Source of the DNA: Antrodiella citrinella
Taxonomy: Eukaryota > Basidiomycota > Agaricomycetes > Polyporales > Steccherinaceae
Reading direction: 5' to 3'
Assembly (NCBI GenBank): GCA_004802725.1
Contig: SGPM01000012.1
Coordinates: 157,091 to 221,090, forward strand
DNA length: 64,000 nt
Below are positions 43,845-56,013 of the stretch, in pieces; within the stretch, counting starts at the first letter, position 1; each line of letters begins with the position of its first letter. The notes under the pieces were generated by a model. That model did no database searches, was not told the origin of the DNA, and was given only the letters and a program-made list of their open reading frames with translations. Made by a program: the position numbers and the translations under genes.

Positions 43845-45874
43845 ATGTCGACCTCAGCGCCGTTAAAGCAGACTTCTCTGTTACTACCTATTCAGCTTCC
43901 CAAGGTGCGTGGCCGTTCTCTACCAACCGCGTATGACTTTGTTGACGCTCCGACTTAACAGACCAGGCTCATTACTCGGCGCAAGCTGCGAAAGGTACAG
44001 TCCTCGCGACGCGTTCTTGGTGCCATAACTGATAGGACGTGTTGGATGGGATAGTATTCGTGGTTGCCAGATGTGTTCAGAGTCAAGAACAGCGTACGTC
44101 AGTCATAGTCTCTCGATCCTGCTTTCTTACAAGTCGTTTGCGCTGTATAGGTCGTTCCGAGCATCTTCGGACCAGTCTTGACTGTGACGTTGTTCGCTGT
44201 AGGGGCTGCTTATGTTTGGTCTAAAGGCATAAACATCAGTCTCACGAATTCCGTCGTTCCATTGTTGTCTGTCGTGGTCGGCCTCATTCTAGTTTTCAGG
44301 TAAGTCTATACCACGAAATCACATGTCCTTACATACGGAGCGTTCTTGTTGTTCTCTACAGAAATGGGTGCGTGGTAAATGCATACAGTTCCTTTCATTT
44401 CAGAAGCTGAACAGAGGAATGTACAGAACTTCTTATGATCGGTATTACGAAGGCAGAAAGGATTTCGCATCCATGACATCTCACGTTAGTCCAAATTCTC
44501 ATGCTATGTATCTTTTTGCAATCTGCCTGACCGTCTAACTAACGATGTTCCGCAGATTCGCAATCTGACGCGACTCATATGGATCAACGCAGCCATGGTC
44601 CCCACTGATGACACGACCAAGGGCAAATTCCCCGCCAGCCTCACTGCGAAGCAGCTTCGGCGCAGGAAAGTCGAAGCTATGAAACTCTGCGTCTCCTTCG
44701 CGTACGCGACCAAACACTACCTCCGCGGTGAGGACGGCTTGGATTGGTCAGACTACGACGGCATCCTGCCGCAGAGTATCGTGCGGATCGTGAGTCCTGG
44801 CGCCTCGAGACTCACATCGGGGTTCGCGTCATATAACGCGACTACGAAGAACTCGAGGATGCCTTCGGAGTTCCCGAGTACGGTGACCAGCCGGATGGGG
44901 ACGCCGAGGAGGGGTGGCACGCCCGAAGAGATGAGTGCGGACGAGGCGCTCGGAGAGACAGAGGCGGTTCAGGTCAGACAGATCGACGCGACGAAGAGGA
45001 TCAGGGTGAAGCGGAGCAAGGATAATATGAAGAGCGCGGGTGTCAAGTCGGCAAAGACTCCGCTGTTGAGCACTACAGCTTTGCATCAGACTATTGATTT
45101 CCACCCCGACCCGGAGGCCCTTTCTACTCCTCTGCCTTTGATGTACGTCGTCCATGTTGCCCATTCACGCATATTCTCCTGACGTTTTCTGCAACAGCAT
45201 TGCCCATGAATTGTCTCGTCTCATCTTCTTGTTCAAGCGCGATGGATACCTGGAGACGGTGGGACCTGCCGGTAAGTGCACTTGGGCTCAGAGTGACTAC
45301 CATCGTGTCTGACACCTCTGTGGCACAGGGACAAACGCTATGAACGGCCTGTAAGTGCCTCTCTTAGCATAGCTGCAGCCGCGTACTCATATGTCCACAG
45401 CGTTCAAGGCATGGTCGACATGATGAGCGCCATGGAACGCGTCGCGAACACGCCCATCCCAAAATCCTACAGCATCCATCTCAAGCAATGCGTCACGCTC
45501 TACCTCTTCTCTTTGCCCTTCACCCTAGTAAAGGAATTGGGGTGGGGTATGGTCCCTGTGGTGACTGTGGTCGCGTTCACGCTCATGGGCATCGAGGGTA
45601 TCGCCGATGAAATTGAGATGCCGTTTGGTGAGTTTAGCGTTTACTCTCGAGCAGAAGAACACAGTTTAACGGAGCACTTATATTAGGTTTGGACAAATTC
45701 GATCTGCCCTTAGGTATGCATATCCAATCCTAAGTCTGCATTCATTTCAGCTCATCTGTTTCTCTAGAACGATATTGCGAAGACCTCAAAGAAGAGATCG
45801 ACTACATGGTCGAGAGGCTTCCCGAGGGTGGAGAAGGGATGTACGGGATAGATGATGGCGAAGGTGACGATTAA
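43845..45874 (+). CDS. Bestrophin-like (UPF0187) anion channel family protein
   Basis: A multi-exon gene starting MSTSAPLKQTSLLLPIQLPK (first exon 43845-43904) and ending at TAA 45872-45874, just under 500 residues. Diagnostic pieces are SWLPDVFRVKNSVVPSIFGP, a first membrane segment LTVTLFAVGAAYVW, SVVPLLSVVVGLILVFRNGT, SYDRYYEGRKDF and HIRNLTRLIWINAA. Later come the conserved histidine region IAHELSRLIFLF and two further hydrophobic segments (CVTLYLFSLPFTLVKELGWG, PVVTVVAFTLMGIEGIADEI), followed by EIEMPFGLDKFDLPL. The family forms anion channels in plastids, bacteria and animals; the fungal members are predicted transporters or channels of unknown selectivity. An insertion of about 130 charged residues in the middle replaces the usual short loop. 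Several introns divide the N-terminal half. Confidence 0.85.
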
Positions 45875-46076
45875 ACTCGAACGATTAAGTCACGGCCCAT
45901 CACGACCAGGAGAGGAGGAATAACATGCACACCCGGACAATGATATACCCTTTTGCATTTTCGAGGTCAAGGAAGTAGGGAGGTCTCTGTAGGAGTTGGT
46001 ACGCTGTTGCATTGATTGGATTCACGCAATGACCCTCTCGAACAATGAGAGATTATGTCTATTATTGGAATCCTAG

Positions 46077-47172
<1,096 letters not shown>

Positions 47173-47339
47173 GGCGAAGAGACCGTCACAGCGAAACCAA
47201 AAGATACGAAGAGTTCACAGGAGAGAAATGACTTTAGAAGTGTGAATGGGAAAGGTAATCGCGACACACTCACTGGGTAACATGTATTACGTAAGCAACC
47301 AGGAGCCAATAACAAAAAAGATGCACAGGAAACCGCATA

Positions 47340-47436
47340 TGGTGGCGGCGAGGTTCGAACTCGCGCGGACTTACGCCCATTGGGAATCAAGGAAGATCTT
47401 AAATCCAACGCCTTAGACCAACTCGGCCACGCCACC
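47340..47436 (-). tRNA. tRNA-Leu (anticodon TAA) with a short intron
   Basis: The 97-nt sequence read on the minus strand has a perfect 7-bp acceptor stem (GGTGGCG with CGCCACC), a D arm GCCGAGTTGGTCTAAGGC, anticodon loop TTTAAG with TAA complementary to 47399-47401, a long variable arm (TGGGCGTAAGTCCG) and a T arm GCGAGTTCGAACCTCGC. The long variable arm and G37 are typical of leucine tRNA. About 12 extra bases directly after position 37 fit a canonical eukaryotic tRNA intron. The exact borders depend on an A-C mismatch at the base of the anticodon stem. No other tRNA was seen. Confidence 0.9.
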
Positions 47437-47655
47437 AACTAACCAGATTGTCCTCCAAGGCATCCACATTCACACTACCCCCAAGTAACATCTCAACATC
47501 ATCGCAGCACTATGAACTTAGAACTTCATCGACGTCGAGCGCAAGGAAGGTGCGAACATCTAATAAGTATACGACACGACGTCAAACTAGTAATACAACA
47601 AGAGCACAATAACCTAGTCTAACCATTTCCACCACACCCATAGAAAAGTCTACGT

Positions 47656-50091
47656 CTACCCACTGAAACTCCACAACCTCACATCCCCATCATCGCTGCC
47701 CGACACGATTTTATCGTCCCCCAACGCAAGGCACGTCACCGCCCCACGATGGCCCACGAGCGTCGCCGTGCACCGCCCCTCTTCGCGGTTCCACACCTTG
47801 ATCGTGCGGTCGTGGCTCCCGCTCACGAGCCGCAGGTTGTCGCTCGCGACCGCCCACACGCCCTCGATGTGCCCGAACAGCGTGCGCACAGCCTTTCCGC
47901 TGTCGATGTCCCACAGCTTGATCGTGTTGTCGAGACTGCCCGAGATGAGCACCGGTTTATGCGATCCGTCTTTGGATTTGCCCTTCTCTGAAACTGTGGA
48001 GGACGAAGATGAGGAGGGAGGTGCAGGGGTGTCGTCTGCGAGTGGGTGGGCGAAGGCTTTCGGCTCAGGGTTGCCTGCGGAAGACGCCAAGTATGCGAAC
48101 GGATTGGGTCCCGGGAGCAGCGACAGCTCGGAGGGTGGCAGCGTCGGATTTGACACCGGTCGGCCTTCTGCGTCCTTGTATCGGCCGACATCGCCTTCCT
48201 GCAATGTGGGCGTAGACGATGCGGTAGACAAGTCGTCGTCCATCGGGTCGCATCCTTCGTCAACCATGAGCAGCTTCAGACTCTGCACCTGCCCAACGTG
48301 TCCCGTGAACGACCGCACGCATGTGCGTTCCACCAGATCCCACAGCTTGATCGTCCCGTCGTCCGACGCCGAGAACAACATCTTGCCAGGGTCGATGTGG
48401 GTGGGGGTAGGATACTGCGGTGTCGTAGAAGCGTACTGCGCGAGAAACGCATCGTTGCTCGCCGTCCGGAACGACGCGCTCGCGACGACGCCCGCATCCC
48501 AAAGCTGCACAGAGTTCACCCAGTCCCGATGTCCGCGCAGTGTGAAGCACTCGCCGGTGCGGAAATTCCACACCTTGACGGTACTGTCCACACTCCCGCT
48601 CGCCAAGATATTCTTGTCAAAGTTCAGGCAGACAACGCCTTCGGTGTGTCCTTCTAGAGTCCGTAGACACGTTCCCGTCCTCCAATCCCATACCTTCATA
48701 GTATGATCCATACTCCCGGTGATCAGCTTCGCCTCGTCGAACTGAAGGGCCCGTACTGCCCTGGTATGGCCCGTGAGACAGTGCAGCTCCCGTCCGGTCT
48801 CGAGGTTCCACACCCGCGCCGTACGGTCGTACGACCCAGTAATAAGGATCGGGAATGCCGGATGCGATAGCGTCTCGCTGAATTGCAGACACATCACCCC
48901 GTCAGTATGGCCCTTGAGCGTGCGCACCGTACACCGTCCCCGCCGCCAATTGCGTTCGATTGTCAGTCGTTCGCAGTAGACGTCCTTCCATGGTCGTGTG
49001 ACAGTATCCGAAATGGACCCTGCAATGGGTGCAAGGAGGGGATTGGGTGTAGACGTCTCGCTGCGATCGGGAACGATGAGCGGGAGTGCGGACATTGATG
49101 ACTGGGGAGTGGGAGCTTCGACAAGCGGAGAAACGGGAGTATGGCGCTGGGACCCAGAAGCTCCGTCCAATCTGAGACGTTTAGCTTGAGGTGCCACAGG
49201 ACCGCCCGCATCGTCCTCGAGCGTCCTCTTGCTCGACGACGAAGGCAATGTCAAAGACGGAGAAGGACATGGCGAAGACGACATGATCCGCTGCACCCTC
49301 TTTTTCTCCAAAATGGGCAGTCCCCATCCACATTTCGTGCACTTCTGCCCGATATGTTGTTCGCAGATCCCCCGCCAGAGGATATCGTCGTCTGCGAGTC
49401 CGCGCCACTGTTTGCTGACCTGCGCAGCTCGGCACAGCGATATGGCGTCGAGGTACTTGAGGATCTTCAGCGAGATCTCACGCGGCAGGACTGTGAACGG
49501 GTCAAGGCGGATGAGGTAGGAGAGCTGCTCGGAGAGAAGAGAAAGTTGCGAAAAGCAGCACATAGTGAGGAGCCCATGTAAGATGAGGGCCCGACGAGGA
49601 TGGGGAGAGGATGAAAAGTTGGACCAGACGGCGTTCACGGCTTGTCTTTCTTCGACGGGGAGCGCATCGAGGGCCTAGGGGAGAGCCACAAGATTAGTAT
49701 AATGCAATCACAGGTGAAGTAGCAAGACTCGATGCATGCAAGCCAAGGCCCGCGACGGAAAGAAAAAAGACCAAATATTCACCGTCTGCAACTTCAAATT
49801 CGTCCCCTCATCCGCCATCCTCTGGTGTCTTACACACAGCTTCCTCGCATCGACGGCCTTGACCTCCTTCTCTTTGCCCTTCCCCTTGCCCTCGGTAATC
49901 ACGACGTCGGTGTCGATGAGGGTCGCATCGTCCTGGTCGAGGATAGGTGCCTGAAAAGCCGTGATAGGGGGAGTGAGTATGGGTGCAGGACTGGAAGAAC
50001 GCCCCTGGGATGCCAGCCGAGGCGCAGGGAGGGTATCACATAGGTAGCTCGATGATCCGCTGGCATGTGCGGTCAAGTTCGAGCTCGCCAT
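47656..50091 (-). CDS. F-box/WD40 SCF substrate receptor, Met30/SconB-like
   Basis: Two exons: from ATG 50091 to an intron after LKLQT, then a long exon from about 49676 to the stop at 47656; about 780 residues. After a disordered, charged N-terminus comes an F-box (LPREISLKILKYLDAISLCR, WRGLADDDILWRGICEQHIG) and the CTKCGWGLPILEKKR segment, which is typical of the Met30/SconB branch. Then come seven or eight WD40 repeats, for example GHTDGVMCLQF, SGSVDSTVKVWNFRTGE, SASDDGTIKLWDLVER and SGSHDRTIKVWNREEGR. A Ser/Pro-rich insertion of about 100 residues separates two of the later repeats. In ascomycetes this protein ubiquitinates the Met4/CYS3 activator to control sulfur genes and also affects the cell cycle. 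A Cdc4 assignment is possible but the cysteine segment favours Met30. Confidence 0.85.
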
Positions 50092-50922
50092 TGCTGAGGA
50101 TCGAGGTTACAGTTTGTATACTATAACGTCTCCAGGTATGGTAGGTGGATCAGATGTGAGGAAAGATACGGAAGACCTTGATGTCCAGTGCGCAAGAGCA
50201 CATTTGTTTATAAGAGACTTGGGGACGCTTTTACGGGAGGAGAAATTTGAGGGCGATATGAGCTGCTCACTCGTCAAAACTCTGCAGAGTCGAATGCGTC
50301 TTGCGCGAAGCCAACGCGACATCACGCAACTCCTCGCACATGCTTACGTAACACGCCTACGAGAACCATCGCACGCCATCCCGTCAGAGACAATTCACGT
50401 TTATTAGGCTACAGACGCAGCACACCATACGACCCTTCCACAGCTCGCCACACACCACATCCACATACCACGGCAGTCACACGTGCGCACACAATCATAG
50501 GGCAGCGGTGTTACATTGTTACTGATCAGGGCGTGCGCCGTGTACGTCGAGAGGCATCGTGGGGCATCGGAGAAAGAACGAGAACAACGTTGACAAAGAA
50601 AAAGAACGGATGGAATAGAAACAACACATTTGGTTCTGACACTAAGACGACGAGTGAATAATAGTGAAGAAAGATGGAGGTGGGGTGGAGACGACAGTGA
50701 AATCAAAAGCAGCACACAAGAGCGCACATAATACGACACCAAAAAGACAAGAGGCGAGCAGCGGGCCGGGGCGACAGTGTCACGAACAACAATCGTATAA
50801 GGAGGGGCTCGCTTCGAGATCAGTTGACACTGCGAAATCATGACGCGATGCCCCTTCTCCCCCTTCCCCCTCTCTATACCTGTACCCTGACGCACGTAGG
50901 CAAGCTGCGACGAACGTACAGC
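50092..50922. other. Intergenic region between two minus-strand genes
   Basis: About 830 bp: promoter of the Met30-like gene and 3' flank of GSK-3. A 97-codon plus-strand frame (50114-50407) has no recognisable domain. No RNA gene or repeat was seen. Confidence 0.5.
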
Positions 50923-52649
50923 TCAATCAAGCGAAATACGCATTTGCTCCAATGGTATCGGAACGAATCCGTCCAAAGTGATCGAGCGTGAAGCCAGCTC
51001 CGGCTCGTTGTGCGGAGGAACGAGCTGTCGGTTGAGATCCGGGCGAACGGAAAGTTCTGCCACACCCACGACACCGATCAGCCATTGAATCACATGAATT
51101 GAAGAACACTCGCACCTTCCCGAGTGAAATTGAACAGAGGGGGAAAGTCTTTGCCATTCGGCATTCTCGCACCGTCGACGCGCAGCTCATCGAAGAATGG
51201 GTGGCACATGGCCTCGACCGCACTCAATCGCGATTCTGGCGTGTATTCTAGGAGCTTGGATACCAGGTCAATCGACTCCGGCGCCGTCCGAGGGCGGAAC
51301 ACCTGCGATAAAGGCGTAAGCATAGCTCGACATCCAATAACGTGCCAAACCTTTACCTTGGAGAAGGGATGAGGTTTGATCTGAGGAAACTTGTGTTCCA
51401 TATAGTTAGGGTTCATCGTCTTGATTTGCTCTCGAGATGGTGTACCGAGGACCTTGATGATTTCCACCAATTGATCGATACCGCTCTCGCCAGGGAACAA
51501 CGGTTGACCCAGCATCAGTTCTGCCATGACGCAACCAGTCGACCAAATATCTGCACAGCTTGAATTGAGTTACATCCAATAAACGCAGGTGAAGAAGAAC
51601 TCACCGATATTGGTCGTGTAGTTGGTAGCCCCGAAGATGAGTTCTGGCGCTCGGTAGTACCGGGAGCAAATGTAGCTGACATTGGGCTCGCCGGCGACCA
51701 GGATCTTGGCGGAACCAAAGTCACAGAGCTTGAGAACGCCCGTCGCAGGGTTAAGCAGCAAGTTTTGCGGCTTAATATCCCTATGACAGATGCCAACAGA
51801 GTGGATATACATCAGGGAGCGCAGGAGCTGGTACATGTACAGCTTGATCTGGAGCATGGGCATCGGTTGCTTCAACTTGGCGTAGTGACGGCTAGCGCGA
51901 TATACAGTCTCGGGGACGTATTCCAGGACAAGGTTGAGGTACACTTCATCTTTCTTTTGCGACTAGAATCAGTTCGGACTATTCTGTCTCTGGCATTCTG
52001 GGGAGGGAGGAGGGGGATGACAAACTTACCTTGTCGCCGTTCGAATAGAAGAAAGCTTTGAGATCCACGACGTTGGGATGTGAGACCAGTCTCATGATTT
52101 GCAGCTCTCGGTTCTGATTGGCGCAAGGTCAGCAGAATGCACACAAATGACACCGCGCTAATGTGTGAATGGTGTGGGACCAGCCAGTAGCATGCGCAAA
52201 CCGGGCTCAAAGAGGATGTGGAGTTAGAGATGGGAGCTCACCTTGAACCGCTTATCCTGCAAGACCTTCTTGATCGCGATTTCAGAAGCCGGAGGCACTT
52301 CGTCGAGCAGCTTTGCCTGAAAGACAATACCGAAGGAGCCATTACCAATGACTTTGCAGTTGGTGTACGCGAGATCACGTGTATCGCCCGTCTTGCCATC
52401 TTGTGCTACGACTTTGACGACCTTGCGAGGATCGTCGACGGCTGTGGAGGTCAAGTAATGAGAAATCCATGAATCCATGAACGATGTAGAGAAGGGGAAG
52501 AACGCGAGGGGTTGAAAATGGCGGGGCAGGAGATGGTATTATCGGAGCAAGGTCCGAGCCGTAGAGGGGGCGGAGCAGTCGAGATGGAAGGCTTGGACGT
52601 AAAACGCACCAGATATCTTGACACCATTGATGGGACCGTGCGCGGCCAT
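50923..52649 (-). CDS. GSK3: Glycogen synthase kinase 3 (Shaggy/GSK-3 family)
   Basis: A multi-exon kinase of about 395 residues from ATG 52649 ([13 protein letters not shown]). Kinase subdomains in order: glycine loop [16 protein letters not shown]-binding Lys in [20 protein letters not shown], the hinge [20 protein letters not shown], catalytic loop [17 protein letters not shown], and the activation segment [20 protein letters not shown] with the regulatory Tyr typical of GSK-3. The CMGC insert [20 protein letters not shown] follows. The C-terminal extension ends [20 protein letters not shown] plus a short tail. GSK-3 is a Ser/Thr kinase of metabolism, transcription and cell-fate control that prefers primed substrates. 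A 40-nt first exon is separated by an intron of about 170 nt. All catalytic residues are present. Confidence 0.95.
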
Positions 52650-53553
52650 TTGAGAGAAAGAGATAGGTTACGGATACAGATTAAGGATGGGAAGAAGATT
52701 GGCAGATGTTGGCTGTACGAGCGAATGAGACTGGCTGAGAGAGTGGGGGACGATGTGGGATGGGTCGGACGGCGACGAGAAGGCAAAAGGGAGGGGTGCA
52801 GACGATGGGGACGTTGAGCGGGGAGGGAGGGGGGCGGAGGGGAGATGATGGAGGGAGAGAGGAAGAGGGGGTGGGGGAGGAGGAGGAGACTAGAGCGTGG
52901 GGAAGAAGGGCGGTCGGGCGGGTCTGGTGATCAGACCTTGGCCAAAACAAATATTCACCGTTCACGCATGTTGAAACAGTCGCAGCTTCAATCACACGAA
53001 GCTTCAGTCTACTCGCTATTTCCATCGGATTTCTCTCGTAGTAGAATCGTAACGAGATTCGTGGCAACGAATCATCCCGCCCCTGCGCCGACGTCGTACT
53101 CGACATCCAGATCAGTGTGTCCAGACCATCCTCGACGCTTCCTTTCGCCCTGTCTGCGACTCTGTGAATCCTGAATTGAATTTGAATCTGATTGCAGAAT
53201 TTGCAGTGCAGTGCAGACCGACGTCGGTGACCATACCCTTGAGACACTCGGCAGATTCCGAGACACCGCCGCAGCCCGTCTTTGCACCCGATCAATGTTC
53301 GACTCATTCTCTACATAGTACATACACCCGACAACATTTCCATCTATCCCCGAAATACTATCGCTACTCCGACGCTGCAGCATGCACCTACAGAATCTAC
53401 ACCACCGATCAAGTCAGATAAACCAATCGGAAGAAGAACGTTATACACCCACTCCAAAAAGGCTGTCCTTGCCTCCAGGCCCCTCTCGAACCCTACATAA
53501 AACACAGAATTGAACGTTGAACACCGACATCGGGCAAAAATCAACACAACATC
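52650..53553. other. GSK-3 upstream region
   Basis: About 900 bp between the GSK-3 start and the end of the next minus-strand gene. The part around 52800-52920 is purine-rich on the plus strand. It should contain the GSK-3 promoter and 5' leader. No separate gene was recognised. Confidence 0.5.
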
Positions 53554-54435
53554 TCACCTGCGCGTAGGCCTGAAGCCCGTGTGGACAGGCTGATCCGTGG
53601 GCTCTGCAAAAACCTCTGTCGCCATAGGTGCGGAGCTTGCAGATGTAGCACTAGCACAGGGACCAGCTGATGAGACCACGAATAAATCTCATCATAGGTT
53701 GGTAGGACACGCACGGGTTCCCAGTCACATCACGTTCAGAGGGCGCGCTGGCCAACGCGTCATCGTCAACATGGTGGTTGAACAAGTCGTGTGTTTCGCC
53801 GCCGGGAGGCGCACGAACACGACGCGTGGGTTTGAATCCGACGTTGGTGTCTGCGGTCGTGGCTTCAGATGCTTAACAAAACTTAGTACACAACATTTCA
53901 GCAGCGAGTGGCAACAACAGCTCACTGGTGACTGCAGACACCTCTGGTGCAGATGCCGTAGCATCGGTAGCAGGATCTGGTTCAGAGATCTTTCCGAACT
54001 TCGCATATCCTGAAATCACAAACCGTAAGAATCTCATTTCACAACGATGATCTTGAACATGACGTACGGGGAAGTTTCGCGATGTTATTGTAGTTAGTAT
54101 CGACAGTCGTACCTGTGTACCTGCAGAGTCTCAGCTGGACCATGCACAGTGAACACTGGGCAGTCCAGCATACTTCAAGAATTCGAGCAGGGAACGTTTC
54201 GTGAAGACAATGCTTGTCGAGTCCCAATCGATCATACCTGCAGGAAAGACATGCCAAATGAAACCCAAACCGTCAGGATGTGAACCAAAGGATAAGTAGA
54301 CTGAGGACGTACCGATGGACGCAGCCCAGTCTTTCTCCTTGGACATGTCTACCGCGTTCGAAGGGGTAAAACTAGCAGTAATTGAATCAATCCTGATGCC
54401 CCACAACCATAGTCATGATACGCTCACGTCGACAT
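53554..54435 (-). CDS. Small unknown protein with repeated GF[KR]PTRR motif
   Basis: Seven exons join in phase (54428-54435, 54313-54371, 54157-54237, 54068-54112, 53926-54009, 53734-53871, 53554-53666; 175 residues). The N-terminal half looks folded: KDWAASIGMIDWDSTSIVFT, LLEFLKYAGLPSTTVDTNYN, IAKLPRYAKFGKISEPDP. The C-terminal half is disordered and holds GFKPTRRVRAPPGGETHDLF, then a second GFRPTRR as the last residues. The R-V-R-x-P-P-G-G core recalls the short motifs of Jupiter/HN1 microtubule-associated proteins, but the similarity is brief and the assignment tentative. The first exon carries only eight coding bases. It shares a 148-bp divergent promoter with COQ7. Confidence 0.6.
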
Positions 54436-54583
54436 GGTATACGGGATATCGTCTAGGTAAAGAGGGGGTTTGAAGATGGAGAAGGAATGCGAGAGAGATG
54501 AACTTTCCCTTCTAATTTCAATTTTTGATCAACAGGCGCCCATAACTTTCCCTCGGAATATCATACTTGTCTCTACCTCGATA

Positions 54584-55398
54584 ATGCTCAGAGTATCCCC
54601 ACTCCGTCGTTCATGCCTCCGCACACCCCGACGGCAACTAACAACGTCGTCTAGGACACTACCCTCAGCTTCTTACACGGACCCAAGTCGGCATAACGAG
54701 CCATCTGTCTCCAGCACCCCAGAAGTCTCCCAGTCACACCGGAGTCGACTGGATGAAGCCCTGAGAGTGGACCAAGCGGGCGAAGTCGCTGCAAATTATA
54801 TTTACAAAGGGCAGCTGGCGGTCCTGGGACGAGATCCGGTCGCTGGACCCCTTATTCAAGTGAGCTTTCCATACTACATTGCTACAGGAGGTATATATCG
54901 ACTTATGTATCAACTGGCAATCATTGTAGGACATGTGGGACCAGGAGAAGAAACATCTCGCAGTCATGAACAAACTACAAGTGCAACATCGTGTGAGGCC
55001 GACTATGCTATGGGAGGTCGCAAAGGTAGCGGGCTTCGGACTGGGGGCGGTCACGGCCTTGATGGGCAAGGAAGCCGCTATGGCATGTACGGAGGCGGTC
55101 GAGACCGTCATTGGGGAGCACTACGACGAGTGCGTTCTTTCCTCCCAGTGTCCCTAACATATCTTACTGACGAGGGTCTCTTGCGTGCAGCCAACTGAAA
55201 GAAATGGAAGACCTCCCAGACTCGCACCCCAGCATCCCACTCCTGCGAGACGTCATACGGGAATTCCGAGACGACGAGCTGGAGCATCTGGACACTGCAG
55301 TCGAGCATCATTCTCAGCGGGCTCCTGCACATGCGTTATTGAGTACGATCGTGGGTAGTGGATGTAAAGTTGCGATTGAACTGTGCAAGCGGTTCTAA
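54584..55398 (+). CDS. COQ7: 5-demethoxyubiquinone hydroxylase COQ7
   Basis: Exons 54584-54859, 54930-55129 and 55191-55398 join in phase to 227 residues. COQ7 is the diiron hydroxylase of the penultimate step of ubiquinone synthesis on the matrix side of the inner mitochondrial membrane. The N-terminus ([20 protein letters not shown]) is a clear presequence. The mature domain has [20 protein letters not shown], an ExxH in [28 protein letters not shown] and a second ExxH in [20 protein letters not shown], supplying the Glu/His iron ligands. It ends AIELCKRF, as is usual for the family. The 3' end lies 23 bp from the convergent complex I gene, and its start shares a short divergent promoter with the neighbour upstream. 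Confidence 0.95.
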
Positions 55399-55421
55399 TG
55401 AGGATGCTATCGGGAATGTAT

Positions 55422-55873
55422 CTATGCCTTGAGTGATTCGCCTTTCCGCTTTCCGACCCAGTTGTAACGGTTCTATATGTGCGTGTGAGAGAGATGAATG
55501 GTAAGGCAGAAGGAGAGAAGAATGGGGACGCACGTCTGTTGTAGATGAAATGAGGTAAATCGTTACGGGGAACACGACGAGACCGACAATGGACTGTACG
55601 GCAGCGCGGGGCGTGAAACGGAAGTGCTTGTAGACATTCTCGCGCTGGAATAGATATATATATGAGCCAGCCAGCAGAAAGTGAACCAGAAGTCACACAC
55701 CATTTTGTTGAACCGCTCAATGGCGGGGTCAGTCTGGTTAAAGTCAGTCAGGCCAAATTCCAGACAGAGACCTGTCAACATACCTTCACACATCCTGAAG
55801 GAAATACGACGATGAGATACAGAAAACTACAGAATGAATGTTCGAGGATTTGCTCACCGAAACCTGCTGCCAT
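55422..55873 (-). CDS. Complex I small accessory subunit, NDUFB4-like
   Basis: Exons 55858-55873, 55701-55771, 55534-55644 and 55422-55472 join in phase to 82 residues. Features: a short N-terminus (MAAGFG), DPAIERFNKMRENVYKHFRF followed by TPRAAVQSIVGLVVFPVTIY as the single membrane segment, and a basic end NRYNWVGKRKGESLKA. This pattern matches the fungal B15/NDUFB4 family, a single-pass subunit of the complex I membrane arm. The stretch between the first exon and DPAIERF (LCLEFGLTDFNQT) is unusual for the family, so the second acceptor might be wrong. It is divergent from the RBM5-like gene (140 bp) and convergent with COQ7. Confidence 0.8.
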
Positions 55874-56013
55874 GATGAGAGTGGCTAGAGAGAGTTGTTG
55901 TCGATTGTTTGTCGCACAACCCGCAGCTCTTTGCCGGACGGACGCATACATCAACTTTCTCTTGCTTTCATTCATCTCATTTCACTTCCGCATTCTCATT
56001 TCCCTCGCACAAC

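Noticed and set aside
47768..48706. 312-codon plus-strand open frame opposite the WD40 gene
   Set aside because: It is a shadow of the GC-rich minus-strand WD40 exon; the translation is Ser/Pro/Arg-rich with no domain, whereas the minus strand has clear WD repeats.
50114..50407. 97-codon plus-strand frame upstream of the Met30-like gene
   Set aside because: No recognisable domain, and it occupies the likely promoter; too little to call a gene.
52801..52920. Purine-rich tract before GSK-3 considered as an encoded low-complexity domain
   Set aside because: It is upstream of the GSK-3 start and fits a polypyrimidine leader or promoter on the minus strand better than coding sequence.
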